A program made the translations under genes and the position numbers. Of a DNA stretch of 64,000 bases, positions 25,196-34,814 are shown piece after piece. How positions within the stretch are numbered: the stretch's first letter is position 1; the number at the start of each line of letters is the position of its first letter. The notes under the pieces are model-generated. The model did not search any database, was not told the DNA's origin, and saw only the letters and a program-made list of their open reading frames with translations. Source of the DNA: Radicibacter daui (lineage in GTDB: Bacteria > Pseudomonadota > Alphaproteobacteria > Radicibacterales > Radicibacteraceae); assembly GCA_030657355.1 (NCBI GenBank), contig CP131056.1:1446501-1510500 (forward strand), written 5' to 3'.

Positions 25196-26710
25196 TTATT
25201 TCGTCCAGATCGATTTTCCCGAGCCCGGCAGGCCGAGCTTCGACCATTTGTTGTCGACCAGATCGACGATCGACTGCTCCATGGCGATCTTCTCACCCCA
25301 TTCACGCTTGGTCTCGGGCGGCCATTTGTTGGTCGCGTCGAGCCCGATCTTGGAGCCGAGGCCGCTTTCCGGCGAGGCGAAGTCCAGATAGTCGATCGGG
25401 GTGCCTTCGATCACCGTCACGTCGCGGGCCGGATCCATGCGGGTCGAGATTGCCCACATCACATCCTTCCAGTCGCGCGCATTGATGTCGTCATCCACCA
25501 CGATGACCCACTTGGTGTACATGAACTGCCGCAGGAACGACCATACTCCCATCATCACCCGTTTGGCATGGCCGGGATAGGCCTTCTTCATGCTGACGAC
25601 GGCAATGCGGTAGCTGCATCCTTCCGGCGGCAGCCAGAAATCGACGATTTCCGGGAACTGCTGGATGAGCAGCGGGATGAACACCTCGTTGAGCGCTTCG
25701 CCCAGTACGGAGGGTTCATCCGGCGGCCGTCCGGTGAAGGTGGAGAGATAGATGGGCGAGGAGCGCATGGTGATCGCGCTCACCGTAAAGACCGGGAAGC
25801 GCTCCACCGAATTATAATAGCCGGTGTGGTCGCCATAGGGGCCTTCATCGGCATAATCGTCGAGGCTTACATGGCCTTCGAGCACGATTTCGGCCTGCGC
25901 CGGCACCTTCAGCGGCACCGTCTTGCAGTCCACCAGTTCCACCTTGCGCCCACGCAGGAGACCGGCGAACTGGTATTCGCTGAGCGTGTCCGGCACCGGG
26001 GTTACGGCAGCGAGGATGGTGCCCGGGTCGGCGCCCAGCACCACGGCAGCGGGTAGCGGCTCGGTCTTGCCGGCCTGTTTCCAGCGCTGGTGATGCTGTG
26101 CCCCGCCACGGTGCTTCAGCCAGCGCATGATCGCGCGGTTCTTGCCCAGCACCTGCATGCGGTAGATGCCGAGATTGAAGGCGTCCTCGCGTTTGCCGGT
26201 CGGGCCCTGCGTCACCACCAGCGGCCAGGTGATGAGCGGCGCAGGCTCGCCCGGCCAGCAGCTCTGGATCGGCAACATGCCCAGATCGATCTCGCCGCCC
26301 TTCAGCACAATCTCCTGCGCCGGCGCCTTGCCCACGGTCTTGGGCTTCATCGCCATGACGGTGCGGGCCAGCGGCAGCATCTCCATCGCCTCGCGCCAGC
26401 CGCCCGGCGGTTCCGGCTGCTTCAGGAAAGCCAGCGTTTCGCCGACGGCGCGCAGCTCATGCGGCTCGCGGTCCATGCCCCAGGCCACCCGCTCGACGGT
26501 GCCGAAGAGGTTCGTGAGCACCGGCATGCCCGAGCGCTGGCCATCGGCGCGGATGGCATTTTCAAACAGTACCGCCGGGCCCTGCTCGGCCAGCAGGCGG
26601 GTGTGAATTTCCGTCATCTCCAGCACGGTCGACACCGGCTCGCCCACCCGCACCAGCCGCTCGCGGCCTTCGAGCATCTTCATGAAATCGCGTAAGGATT
26701 CGTAGGGCAT
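25196..26710 (-). CDS. ubiD: UbiD-family decarboxylase
   Basis: 504-residue prenylated-FMN decarboxylase, about the length of E. coli UbiD, which removes the carboxyl group from 3-polyprenyl-4-hydroxybenzoate in ubiquinone synthesis. Conserved features include [54 protein letters not shown] with the active-site Glu residues and Arg in the RMQ segment, [19 protein letters not shown] and [24 protein letters not shown]. The ATG at 26710 (MPYESLRDF) aligns with family starts; a TTG 42 nt upstream is less likely. UbiA is present at 29926, so a ubiquinone role fits. UbiX was not found here. Confidence 0.93.
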   Translation of the reverse strand: MPYESLRDFMKMLEGRERLVRVGEPVSTVLEMTEIHTRLLAEQGPAVLFENAIRADGQRSGMPVLTNLFGTVERVAWGMDREPHELRAVGETLAFLKQPEPPGGWREAMEMLPLARTVMAMKPKTVGKAPAQEIVLKGGEIDLGMLPIQSCWPGEPAPLITWPLVVTQGPTGKREDAFNLGIYRMQVLGKNRAIMRWLKHRGGAQHHQRWKQAGKTEPLPAAVVLGADPGTILAAVTPVPDTLSEYQFAGLLRGRKVELVDCKTVPLKVPAQAEIVLEGHVSLDDYADEGPYGDHTGYYNSVERFPVFTVSAITMRSSPIYLSTFTGRPPDEPSVLGEALNEVFIPLLIQQFPEIVDFWLPPEGCSYRIAVVSMKKAYPGHAKRVMMGVWSFLRQFMYTKWVIVVDDDINARDWKDVMWAISTRMDPARDVTVIEGTPIDYLDFASPESGLGSKIGLDATNKWPPETKREWGEKIAMEQSIVDLVDNKWSKLGLPGSGKSIWTK

Positions 26711-26831
26711 CGGCGTTACTTCAGGCGGGAGGAAAAAACTTTCCCGCGACAATAGGGATTTGTGCCCGCGCCCGCCAGAGTTCCGCTCCGGTGGTATTGA
26801 TGATGGCGGGTGCCGATGCCCGTTTTCCTCG

Positions 26832-27671
26832 TCAGGCCGCTGTGTCTGGACGGTCTGCGGAGAAGGCCACCTCTTTTTGTGCTTCCAGGAGCCTGAGCCT
26901 GTTTGTGAGGGCGGAGTGGATGGATTTATAAGCGGTGCTGCCGAGGGCGAGCCGCAGGGGTGGGGTCGGGCTGTCGATGGCCGCGATCATCGCGGTGACC
27001 GTCCGTTCGGCATCGCCCCGGATAACAAAGCTTCCATCGCTGATCGCCTTGCGTACCTGCCCGGCCGGGGTCGTCGCATAGGCCGGGATCGTCCCGGCGA
27101 TTGCCAGATTGGCCCCGAAGTTTGTGCCGGTTGGACCCGGTTCGGCGATGATGCAGTCAATGCCGAAGGGGGCGATCTCCTGGGCTACGGTCTCGACAAA
27201 ACCTTCGATGCCCCATTTCGTCGCGTGATAGAGGCCGAAGCTCGGATAAGTAATCTGGCCACCTTCCGATGAAATCTGGAGGATACGGCCACTGCCCTGT
27301 GCGCGCAGATGCGGCAATGCACTGCGGATCAGCAGGATTGAACCGGTCAGATTGGTGGCAATCTGCTGGTGGATCTGGTCTTCGCTGACCTCTTCTGCTG
27401 CGCCGAAGAGACCATAGGCGGCGTTGCTGACGATCACGTCGATGCGGCCGGCAAGAGCAAAGGCCTTGTCGACGGCGGGGCGGATTTCCTCGAGCCGGGA
27501 AAGGTCGAGCGGCAGTACGAAAAGCTGCTGATCGTATTCTTTCGATAGAGCGTTGAGAGCGGCCGGCCGTCGCACCAGCGCCACGATCCTGTCGCCGCGG
27601 ACCAGCAGGCGTTCTGCCATTATGAGGCCGAGGCCGGAGGTCGCTCCGGTAATGAGCCATGTCTTTTGCAT
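26832..27671 (-). CDS. Short-chain dehydrogenase/reductase
   Basis: 279-residue classical SDR. The cofactor motif is TGATSGLG near residues 8-15, NAAYG marks the middle, the catalytic triad is Ser in LQISSEGG, then YHATK (YxxxK) near residue 150, and [10 protein letters not shown] follows the active site. These residues make it a likely NADP-dependent oxidoreductase, but the substrate is not visible. It is divergent to a LysR regulator with 104 bp between start codons, the usual layout of a regulator beside its target. The ATG at 27671 (MQKTWLITG) is used because upstream extension would intrude into the LysR promoter. Confidence 0.9.
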   Translation of the reverse strand: MQKTWLITGATSGLGLIMAERLLVRGDRIVALVRRPAALNALSKEYDQQLFVLPLDLSRLEEIRPAVDKAFALAGRIDVIVSNAAYGLFGAAEEVSEDQIHQQIATNLTGSILLIRSALPHLRAQGSGRILQISSEGGQITYPSFGLYHATKWGIEGFVETVAQEIAPFGIDCIIAEPGPTGTNFGANLAIAGTIPAYATTPAGQVRKAISDGSFVIRGDAERTVTAMIAAIDSPTPPLRLALGSTAYKSIHSALTNRLRLLEAQKEVAFSADRPDTAA

Positions 27672-27775
27672 CGGGAAGATTCCTTGCTGTGATGGGGAAC
27701 CTCTCCGATGTGGGGGATATCTATTCGTGCTATAAGGCGCCATATGGTGGATTTGATGGTGAGGGTTTTTCACCA

Positions 27776-28672
27776 ATGGACAGGCCTACTCTCAATGACC
27801 TTTCAGCTTTTGCTGCCATAGCCCGCCATCGCAGCTTCCGGAAGGCGGCGGATGAGCTTGGCATTTCGCGTTCTGCCCTTAGTCATACCCTGATAGGTCT
27901 GGAGCGAACGCTCGGGGTGCGGCTGCTCAATCGCACGACGCGCAGTGTTGCGGCGACCGAGGCGGGTGCTGCCTTGCTTGACCGGGTGAGCCCGCTGCTG
28001 CGAGAGCTGGATGTGGCGCTTGATCTGGTAGCGCTGGAGCAGAAACAGCCCGCAGGAGCGCTGAGGATCAGTGCCAGCAAGGGGGCTGCGCGGGTTTTGC
28101 TCGACCTTGTCGTCCCGCAGTTTCTGGAACTCTATCCGGCGGTGGAACTGGATATCGCCAGCGACGGTCGTTTCGTGGATATCGTGGAGGAGGGTTTTGA
28201 TGCCGGCGTCCGGCTGCTGGAGGCGGTGCCGCAGGATATGATCGCGGTGCGCTTTGGCGGAGACATGCGGTTTGTGGCTCTGGCGGCACCCTCCTATCTG
28301 GCACGTCATCCGGCGCCGGAGGTGCCGGATGATCTCAAACAGCACCGCTGTATTCGCCAGCGGCTGCCGAGTGGAAAACGGTACCGCTGGGAATTCGCCC
28401 GCAGGGGTCTGGAAATGGCGGTCGAGGTGTCCGGCCCGCTGACCCTTGATGACAATGATCTGATGCTGGCGGCCGCTGCGGATGGTCTTGGCATCGCCTA
28501 TGTGCCGGAACGTATGGCAGAGGGCTATCTGATGTCCGGGCGGCTGGTGCGGGTGCTGGACGAATGGTGCCCGGCGATACCGGGTCTGGCTCTCTACTAT
28601 CCCGGCCACCGTCATGTGCCGTCGGCGCTGCGGGCCTTTATTGACATGCTCCGGCCGGAGCGCCGGGGCTAA
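27776..28672 (+). CDS. LysR-family transcriptional regulator
   Basis: 298-residue LysR-type regulator. The N-terminal winged helix spans about residues 5-65 (LNDLSAFAAIARHRSFRKAADELGISRSALSHTLIGLE, given in parts: SFRKAADEL and SALSHTL), followed by a substrate-binding domain from about residue 90 (GALRISASKGAARVLL, DAGVRLLEAVPQDMIAVRFG). It matches the group that controls adjacent SDR or aromatic-acid genes and lies divergent to the SDR gene. The ATG at 27776 is chosen because the preceding frame runs into the SDR promoter. Its last 4 nt overlap the end of the convergent DUF523 gene. Inducer not predicted. Confidence 0.92.
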   Translation: MDRPTLNDLSAFAAIARHRSFRKAADELGISRSALSHTLIGLERTLGVRLLNRTTRSVAATEAGAALLDRVSPLLRELDVALDLVALEQKQPAGALRISASKGAARVLLDLVVPQFLELYPAVELDIASDGRFVDIVEEGFDAGVRLLEAVPQDMIAVRFGGDMRFVALAAPSYLARHPAPEVPDDLKQHRCIRQRLPSGKRYRWEFARRGLEMAVEVSGPLTLDDNDLMLAAAADGLGIAYVPERMAEGYLMSGRLVRVLDEWCPAIPGLALYYPGHRHVPSALRAFIDMLRPERRG

Positions 28673-29166
28673 CCTGGCTCCTGGATTGCCAGCAGCCTTG
28701 CAAGATCGTCGATCTGATGTTCGGCAAAGACGGTTACCCCGTGCTGGCGCAGCAGCGCGACCGTTACGCCTTCGCCATCGTGCCGGGCGCCGGAAAAGCT
28801 GCCGTCATAGATAAAGCTGCTGCCGCAAGAGGGGCTGCCGTCGGTCAGCAGGGCAAAACGGCAACCCTGCTGGCGGGCGAGGGAGAGTGCCATTTCGGCG
28901 CCGGCGCGATAAAGCGCGCTGACGTCGCGGCCGGTCTGCTCGATCACCCGGGCCTTGCCGGTCAGTACGCTATTTCCGTTACCGGCATCTGCAATCTCGG
29001 CAGCTGGGCGCGGGGTTGCGAAGCCGACGGAAAGTTCCGGACAGATGGCAACCAGCCGGCCTTCCCGCTGCCAGAGGGTGAGCAGTGCGTGAGCGAGGGC
29101 CTTGTCGCCGCCATTGTAGCGGATCTTCTGGCCCAGCAGGCAGCCACTGACGAGGATGCGCTCCAT
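28669..29166 (-). CDS. DUF523 family protein
   Basis: 165-residue protein with the DUF523 features: MERILVSGCLLGQKIRYNGG at the N-terminus, ICPELSVGF, and a run SPSCGSSFIYDG with a conserved cysteine. Cys residues (GCLLG, ICPE, PSCG) suggest metal or thiol chemistry, but no function is established. It is encoded 25 nt downstream of the methyltransferase gene and ends inside the LysR stop region. Confidence 0.88.
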   Translation of the reverse strand: MERILVSGCLLGQKIRYNGGDKALAHALLTLWQREGRLVAICPELSVGFATPRPAAEIADAGNGNSVLTGKARVIEQTGRDVSALYRAGAEMALSLARQQGCRFALLTDGSPSCGSSFIYDGSFSGARHDGEGVTVALLRQHGVTVFAEHQIDDLARLLAIQEPG

Positions 29167-29190
29167 GGCGTTTGGTGCTGCCTCCCGGCT

Positions 29191-29901
29191 TCAGGCGCCC
29201 AGCAGCCGCCAGAGGCGGGTGTCGCGGGCATTTTTGTCCTCGATGGCGACGCTGGTGGGTACGCGATATTCGGCGACCGGCTCTATCCCGCTGGTCGGTA
29301 CATAGGCCCGGCCAGGGTCGCCCAGCAGCACGGTGATCCCGGCGGCGGCCACCTGCCTCAGCCATGGCAGGATATGCGCCGTCATCCGCGCATCGTAACA
29401 GACGTCGCCGGCAATCAGCAGGTCGCAGTCGGGGATCGGGCCGTTCACGATGTCGGCGGCGAGTGTTTCCACCGTCACCCCGTTGGCCAGGGCATTGGCC
29501 CGGGTGGCTGCGGTGGCGAGCGGATCGATGTCCACCGCCAGCACGCTGGCAGCGCCGGCTTTCATCGCGGCGATGGCGGCAACGCCGCCGCCGCAGGCGA
29601 AATCGAGAATGCGGCGCCCGGCCACCAGCTCGGGCCGGTCCAGAAGCAGCCGGGCCATGGCCTGCCCGCCAACCCAGGCAAACGCCCAGTAGGGGGGCTC
29701 GATCTCGGCCTTGTTCAGCAAATCTTCGGTGGCCTGCCAGAGCGGCGTGATCTCACTGGCCTGATAAAGCAGGATTTCGGGCAGCAGTTCGGTCGGCTTC
29801 AGTTCGGTCGCCTTGCGGATCACCTCGGCAAGCGCCGTATTGTCCGGGGAGAGCTGAAGCAGGAAGGCCGGAAGGTCGCCGGGAGCGGGGATGTCGGTCA
29901 T
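29191..29901 (-). CDS. METTL20/ETFB-type protein lysine methyltransferase-like
   Basis: 236-residue class I SAM methyltransferase. The segment EPPYWAFAWVGGQAMAR, then ILDFACGGGVAAIAAMKAG (SAM loop) and GDVCYDARMTAH (the D-x-x-Y motif) are the marks of the seven-beta-strand protein-lysine methyltransferases of the METTL20 type, which in bacteria and mitochondria modify the electron-transfer flavoprotein beta-subunit. Assignment is by family resemblance; an ETF gene is not in this window, and the acyl-CoA dehydrogenase near the end is a possible link only. It is followed by DUF523 on the same strand. Confidence 0.8.
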   Translation of the reverse strand: MTDIPAPGDLPAFLLQLSPDNTALAEVIRKATELKPTELLPEILLYQASEITPLWQATEDLLNKAEIEPPYWAFAWVGGQAMARLLLDRPELVAGRRILDFACGGGVAAIAAMKAGAASVLAVDIDPLATAATRANALANGVTVETLAADIVNGPIPDCDLLIAGDVCYDARMTAHILPWLRQVAAAGITVLLGDPGRAYVPTSGIEPVAEYRVPTSVAIEDKNARDTRLWRLLGA

Positions 29902-29925
29902 CGAATGTCCGGCGAGAAGGGCGGG

Positions 29926-30888
29926 TCAGGCCGTGGTGGCGAGGGCGGCGATGGCAAAGCCGGCCAGCATCAGCCAGCCGGTAAAACGGTTGGAACGGAA
30001 GATCATGAGGCAGCTTGCCGGATCATCCTGGTTCCAGCGCCGCATCTGCCAGATAAAGTGACCGGCGCCAAGAGCCGGACCCAGCAGCGCCAGCGGGGCG
30101 CGATGGGCGGCAATCGCGGCTCCAGCCCAGAGCAGGGTGGCGAGCAGGTAAAAAAAGCCGATCCAGCGCGGTGAGGCGCGGCCGAGGCGCAGTGCCGTCG
30201 AGCGTACGCCGACCTTGATGTCATCCAGCTTGTCCTGATGGGCGTAGACGGTGTCATAACCCAGCGTCCAGAACAGCCCGCCAATATAAAGCAGCACCGG
30301 CGCCAGCAGGTCGGGCGGCAGGGTAAAGGCATCGGCAAGCGACCGACCTGCCGGTGCCGTCATCGCGGTCCAGCCGACCAGAGCGCCCCAGTTGAAGGTG
30401 AGGCCGAGCCACGCCTGCGGCCAGTCGGTGATGCGCTTCATCAGCGGGTAAGGCACCACCAGCAGCATGGAGATGGCGCCGACCACAATCGCGACCGGCG
30501 GCAAAAGCAACAGCACACCAAGGCCGATCAGCAGCTGCATGGCCAGGAAGGCCAGTGCTTGCGGTACGGAGATGGCGCCGCTCGCCAGCGGGCGCACCCG
30601 CGTGCGCTCCACCATGGCATCGATGTCGCGGTCGAACAGGTCATTGATGGTGCAGCCGGCCCCGCGCATGACGATGGCACCGATGGCAAACAGCAACCCG
30701 TACCAGAGCGCGGTAAGGAAGCTCTCGCGGGTTGCCGCCAGTGCCGTGCTCCACCAGCAGGGAAAAAGCAGAAGCCAGGTGCCGATGGGCCGGTCCAGCC
30801 GGGCAAGGCGCAGGTAGGGGCGGCTTGCCTGCGGCGCCAGTCTGTCGATCCAGTCGCCCGTCAGAATGTCCGTATGGCCGCTCTTCAT
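29926..30888 (-). CDS. ubiA: 4-hydroxybenzoate polyprenyltransferase
   Basis: 320-residue integral membrane prenyltransferase with about eight or nine transmembrane helices. The two Asp-rich motifs are intact: NDLFDRDID near residue 90 and DTVYAHQDKLDD near residue 220. RPIGTWLLLFPCWW near residue 33 and RPLASG are other UbiA landmarks. It attaches the polyprenyl tail to 4-hydroxybenzoate in ubiquinone synthesis, upstream of UbiD action. The N-terminus is soluble for about 25 residues. It is separated from ubiD by unrelated genes, so it is not in an operon with it. Confidence 0.95.
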   Translation of the reverse strand: MKSGHTDILTGDWIDRLAPQASRPYLRLARLDRPIGTWLLLFPCWWSTALAATRESFLTALWYGLLFAIGAIVMRGAGCTINDLFDRDIDAMVERTRVRPLASGAISVPQALAFLAMQLLIGLGVLLLLPPVAIVVGAISMLLVVPYPLMKRITDWPQAWLGLTFNWGALVGWTAMTAPAGRSLADAFTLPPDLLAPVLLYIGGLFWTLGYDTVYAHQDKLDDIKVGVRSTALRLGRASPRWIGFFYLLATLLWAGAAIAAHRAPLALLGPALGAGHFIWQMRRWNQDDPASCLMIFRSNRFTGWLMLAGFAIAALATTA

Positions 30889-31025
30889 CGGATGTTGCCT
30901 GTTCTTTCTGTCGCATTGCCGCTGGAGCGCGGTGATTTCCCGCCCGGAACCGTGGCCGTTACCCGTACCAACCCCGGCTGGCCCTGTCGGCGCCGGTCAC
31001 TGCTTTCCGGCAGGGGGCCTTCTGG

Positions 31026-31601
31026 GTGCGGCGGTTTTTCTATTTGCTCATATTCCTATCGGTGCTGCTTTTCGCCCGCAATCGTCAAGCGCAGGTGAGC
31101 GAACTTGCCGGCATGATGGCAGCCGTTGAGCGGCCAGCCTCCGGCTGGTTCGAGCCTGCGAACGATACCGCGGCCGCCGTCAGCGGCGGCATCAACATTA
31201 CGCCTTTGCGCCTTACCTCATCCCGCGGACTGCATTACCGCACCCAGTCGGCGGGATGGGTACAGGCCTACGCGGCCGACGGAGCAGGCAATCATTATGA
31301 AACCATCCTTCAGCTTGCCGGTGGCCGCATCGTCGAGTTGAGGCGCGTGACCCGGGAAGCCGTGGATGATTATGCCCCCGCCGGCGGCTTTTGCGGCGGC
31401 AATCCGGCGGTGATGCTGGCGATCGCCTATGAAATCAAAGGCGGCCAGCGCCAGCTGCACCTTGCCGCCTACGCCGACAAGGAAGGCCAACCAAGGCTCT
31501 GTGGCCTCTATTTCTATCGCAATGCCGATCTTTATGCCGAGGAGCTGCCCTTGCCGTCCGCCATGCAGCCGCACAGGTTGCGCCCGGCCGGCGAAGGCTA
31601 G
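31026..31601 (+). CDS. Hypothetical exported or membrane-anchored protein
   Basis: 191-residue protein of unknown function. It begins with a short basic stretch and a hydrophobic segment (RRFFYLLIFLSVLLFA, residues 2-17), so it is exported or anchored in the inner membrane. The body is polar with repeated beta-strand-like stretches (GWVQAYAADG, RIVELRRVTREAV) and two lone cysteines (FCGG near residue 124 and RLCGLYF near 158). The start is a GTG at 31026 with GGGGG 9-14 nt upstream, which is uncertain. It lies divergent to ubiA and touches the end of the DUF1272 gene. Nothing in it points to a family. Confidence 0.65.
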   Translation: MRRFFYLLIFLSVLLFARNRQAQVSELAGMMAAVERPASGWFEPANDTAAAVSGGINITPLRLTSSRGLHYRTQSAGWVQAYAADGAGNHYETILQLAGGRIVELRRVTREAVDDYAPAGGFCGGNPAVMLAIAYEIKGGQRQLHLAAYADKEGQPRLCGLYFYRNADLYAEELPLPSAMQPHRLRPAGEG

Positions 31602-31846
31602 CGCCGCGTCCCGCATCCATCGTGCGGCAGCACAATCCGTTTGGGGCTTGCGGGGTTGTTCACCAGCTTCTCCGCCGGGCGTACCGGGCGCTGCACCAGT
31701 TCGCCGCCGCAATTCGGGCATACGCCGTGAAAATGCGCGTCGGCGCAATCCGGGCAGAAAGTGCATTCAAAGCTGCAGATCCTTGCCTCTGCTGCCGGCG
31801 GCAAGTCTGTGTCGCAGCACTCGCAGTTCGGGCGCAATTCCAGCAT
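31598..31846 (-). CDS. DUF1272 zinc-ribbon-like small protein
   Basis: 82-residue protein with eight cysteines in four pairs: CECCD, CSFECTFCPDC, CPNC. This fits the DUF1272 family of small metal-binding proteins. The start MLELRPN at 31846 is chosen for its ribosome site AAGGAG and because all family members begin there; a longer frame upstream lacks these marks. Role unknown. It overlaps the preceding plus-strand gene end by 4 nt and is divergent to the AraC gene. Confidence 0.85.
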   Translation of the reverse strand: MLELRPNCECCDTDLPPAAEARICSFECTFCPDCADAHFHGVCPNCGGELVQRPVRPAEKLVNNPASPKRIVLPHDGCGTRR

Positions 31847-31986
31847 GATGGCACTCCTTGCTGCGGGGCGGGCTGTTGTTGCCTTCCGGTTCGCCTTATA
31901 ATCGCGACCTTGCCGCTGAGTATGCCAAGCGCGCCGGTTTATCGGCAAGCAGGCCTTCTGCAGGGTTTGAGGGACCGGGATCAGGG

Positions 31987-32745
31987 ATGTCAGGCACCGC
32001 AACGCATGTTGAGCTGCGCAGTTACGGCCACGAAGCGGCGCTGCATATCCATGACCATCATCATCAGGTGGTCTTGCCCCGTTCCGGCAGGCTTGAGCTT
32101 GAAATCGACGGCTGTGGTGGCTTTGTCGCCGGCGGGACAGGTGCCTTCATCCCGGCGGGAACCCGTCACGCCTTCGTGGCGTGCGCGGAAGGCGGGACGA
32201 ATGCCTTTGTCGTTGCCGATATCTCCCTTTCCGGCATTGAGGGCAGCATTGATGGAGGCCCGGCTCGCGGGGCGGGCTTCTTTACTCTTACCTCCCCGGT
32301 GCTGGGGTTGCTCGACTATGCCGCCGGCAGCCTGGGGGCGAGGGGACTGCCCGCCGATCTGGCGGTGGCCTGGTCCCGATTGTTGCTGGGCAGCCTTGCT
32401 CCGAAGGAGCGAGTTGCGGCGCCGCCGGCAGCTTTGTCGCGGGCGCTTGCCTTCATGCATGCCAATCTGGCCGAACCCTTGACCGCCGGGCTTATCGCGC
32501 GGGAAGCAGGGATCAGCCGCAGCGGGCTTTATGAACTGTTTGCCGTCCATCATCAGGCCGCACCGCTTGCCGTTCTCAGAGAGCTGCGCCTTGCGGAAGC
32601 CGTGCGGCTGTTGCAGCGCGGCCGGTTACCGGTGGCCGAAGTTGCGCTGCGGGCGGGCTATGCCGACCAGGGCGCGCTGACGCGGGCGCTCAGGCGCGAG
32701 CGAGGAGCGACGCCGGCAGCCCTGCGGCGAGGCGCTCTTTCCTGA
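31987..32745 (+). CDS. AraC-family transcriptional regulator
   Basis: 252-residue regulator with an N-terminal cupin sensor (LRSYGHEAALHIHDHHHQVVLP, His-rich metal-like box near residues 15-30) and a C-terminal double helix-turn-helix (ALAFMHANLAEPLTAGLIAREAGISRSGLYELF, then LRELRLAEAVRLLQRGRLPVAEVALRAGYADQGALTRALRRE). The ATG at 31987 is chosen; a frame from 31858 would overlap the DUF1272 promoter. It precedes a DMT transporter gene on the same strand and may control it. Ligand unknown. Confidence 0.88.
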   Translation: MSGTATHVELRSYGHEAALHIHDHHHQVVLPRSGRLELEIDGCGGFVAGGTGAFIPAGTRHAFVACAEGGTNAFVVADISLSGIEGSIDGGPARGAGFFTLTSPVLGLLDYAAGSLGARGLPADLAVAWSRLLLGSLAPKERVAAPPAALSRALAFMHANLAEPLTAGLIAREAGISRSGLYELFAVHHQAAPLAVLRELRLAEAVRLLQRGRLPVAEVALRAGYADQGALTRALRRERGATPAALRRGALS

Positions 32746-32861
32746 GTGTGGTTGGCCGCCGCTTTTGGACGCCCGGCCTGCTCTGGCGGACGCGTGGCAA
32801 AGACAAGAGATGATCTGCCCTGATATCCGGACCCGACAGCTCTTCCTTTCGAGTGCGGATG

Positions 32862-33776
32862 ATGGATCAGAAACGGGCCGTCAGGGCGACGCTGGTGGGC
32901 GTGGTGGCCATCCTGCTTTGGGCGCTGCTGGCGCTGCTGACGGTCAATGCAAGCGGCCTGCCGCCCTTTGAACTGCTGACGCTCAGTTTTGCGGTCGCGG
33001 CCTTGGCTGGTATTGCCGCCCTTGCGGTGCAGGGGCGCCGGGCGCTTGGGCAGATGCGCCAGCCCTGGCAACCCTGGCTCACCGCCTTTGCCGGGATATT
33101 TGGCTACCACGCGCTTTATTTCTATGCGCTCTCGGCAGCGCCGGCGGCAGAAGCCAGCCTGATCGCCTATCTCTGGCCCCTGCTGATCGTGCTGTTCTCT
33201 GCGCTGTTGCCCGGAGCGCGGCTTATGGCGCGCCATGTCGTGGGTGCACTCATGGGATTCACCGGTACCGGCATCGTGATCTTCACCCGGCAGGGCGAGA
33301 TGGGGGAGGTCGCGGCGGGCGCGGCGACAGCGGGATATCTCGCGGCTTTTGCCTGCGCACTCACCTGGTCGGGTTATTCGGTGCTCAACCGGCGTTTCAC
33401 TGCAACGCCGCCGGCAATGATGGTGGGGGTCTGTGCGGCTGTCGCAGTGGCCGGCGGGCTTTGCCATCTGATGTTCGAGGTGACGGTGGTGCCGGACATG
33501 CGGCAATGGGGGGCACTGATCGCGCTCGGCATCGGGCCAACCGGTCTTGCTTTTCTGGCGTGGGACCATGCGACCAAAGCGGGGCATCTCGCGCTGCTGG
33601 GGGTGTTGGCCTACCTGGCGCCGCTGCTCTCTACCGCGGCCCTGGTGCTGACGGGCCTTGCCCCGGCATCCTGGTTTCTCTTTGCCGCAGCCGGCCTCAC
33701 CATTGCCGGGGCGCTGGTGGCGACCGGACGGCTGCGTTCCCCGGCCAGAGCGCCGGTAACCGACAGTCCGGCGTGA
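32862..33776 (+). CDS. DMT-superfamily transporter (EamA/YddG-like)
   Basis: 304-residue inner-membrane exporter or exchanger with ten predicted helices and two EamA repeats. The N-terminal pattern (RATLVGVVAILLWALLALLTVNASGLPPFELL) and the second-half motif (LIALGIGPTGLAFLAWDHATKAGHLALLG) recall the YddG aromatic amino-acid exporter group. Two adjacent ATG codons exist; I use the second (32862), the other three nt earlier is equally possible. It lies just downstream of the AraC regulator. A substrate cannot be read. Confidence 0.88.
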   Translation: MDQKRAVRATLVGVVAILLWALLALLTVNASGLPPFELLTLSFAVAALAGIAALAVQGRRALGQMRQPWQPWLTAFAGIFGYHALYFYALSAAPAAEASLIAYLWPLLIVLFSALLPGARLMARHVVGALMGFTGTGIVIFTRQGEMGEVAAGAATAGYLAAFACALTWSGYSVLNRRFTATPPAMMVGVCAAVAVAGGLCHLMFEVTVVPDMRQWGALIALGIGPTGLAFLAWDHATKAGHLALLGVLAYLAPLLSTAALVLTGLAPASWFLFAAAGLTIAGALVATGRLRSPARAPVTDSPA

Positions 33777-33851
33777 GCTTGGTCACGGAGCCCTGATGTC
33801 CATTGATTTGTCCGCTGGTGTTCGTGCCGCAACTTGCTAGGGTGCGGCATC

Positions 33852-34814
33852 ATGAAAAGACAACTGACCCCTGATCTTGAAGCAGCCGGTGCGCTTGCTG
33901 CCGGCCCGGCCCCACGCCGGCCCCTGTGGCTGACGCTGGCGCCAGCGCTATTCCTGCTGTTGTGGTCGGGTGGTTTTTCGGTCGCCAAGCTCGGGCTTCA
34001 GCACAGCCCGCCGCTCACCTTCCTTGTGGTGCGCTTTGCCCTGACGCTTGCAGTGTTACTGCCGGTCGCCCTGGTGCTGCGTCCGCCCCTGCCGGAAAGC
34101 CGGGCTGCGTGGCGTGACCTGACGGTAGTCGGCTTCCTTATTCAGGCCGGTTATTTCGGCCTTTGTTATCTGGCCTACACGCTGGGGGCACCCGCCGGCA
34201 CGGTGGCGATCATCGTCTCCCTTCAGCCTATTCTGGTTGGCCTGCTGGCGCCGCGTTTTACCGGAGAGCAGGTGACGCTTGGCCGCTGGATCGGGCTTGT
34301 GCTCGGCCTTGCTGGAGCGGGCGCCGTCGTGCTCACCCGCTCGGAAGTGGGCGGCACGTCCACGGCCGGCATGCTGTGCTGCGTGGGCGCGCTCCTGGCG
34401 ATGACGGGGGCAGCGCTTTACGAAAAGCGCCGTGGCGGTGGACGCCATCCGGTGATGGTCAATCTCATCCAGTATGCGGTGGGGCTTGTCGTCATGCTCC
34501 CGCTCGCGGCTTCTTTCGAGACCATGCATATCGAGTGGACCTGGAGCGAAGTGGCTTCCATGGCCTATCTCGTCATTGGCAATTCGCTGGTCGCCGTCTC
34601 CCTGCTGCTGGCGATGATCCGCCACGGCGAGGTAAGCCGGGTTTCCGCGCTCTTCTTCCTCGTGCCGCCGCTGGCCGCGCTGATGGCCTGGGGCCTTCTG
34701 GGTGAAGTGCTGCCCCCGCTTGCCTGGGGCGGCATGGCGCTTGCCGCGCTGGGCGTGGCGATTGCCAGCCGGGCTGGGTCGGGCATGCCGGTCTTGCGGC
34801 GGAGGGCGGCATGA
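33852..34814 (+). CDS. DMT-superfamily transporter (EamA)
   Basis: 320-residue ten-helix transporter of the EamA group with a polar N-terminus of about 28 residues before the first helix (LTLAPALFLLLWSGGFSVAKLGL). Second-half motif EWTWSEVASMAYLVIGNSLVAVSLLLAMIRHGEVSRVSALFFLVPPLAALMAWGLLGE. It is separate from the preceding DMT gene by sequence and is followed by rsmE, whose start overlaps its stop by 4 nt. The ATG at 33852 is preferred over an in-frame TTG 18 nt earlier. Function likely metabolite export; the substrate is unknown. Confidence 0.9.
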   Translation: MKRQLTPDLEAAGALAAGPAPRRPLWLTLAPALFLLLWSGGFSVAKLGLQHSPPLTFLVVRFALTLAVLLPVALVLRPPLPESRAAWRDLTVVGFLIQAGYFGLCYLAYTLGAPAGTVAIIVSLQPILVGLLAPRFTGEQVTLGRWIGLVLGLAGAGAVVLTRSEVGGTSTAGMLCCVGALLAMTGAALYEKRRGGGRHPVMVNLIQYAVGLVVMLPLAASFETMHIEWTWSEVASMAYLVIGNSLVAVSLLLAMIRHGEVSRVSALFFLVPPLAALMAWGLLGEVLPPLAWGGMALAALGVAIASRAGSGMPVLRRRAA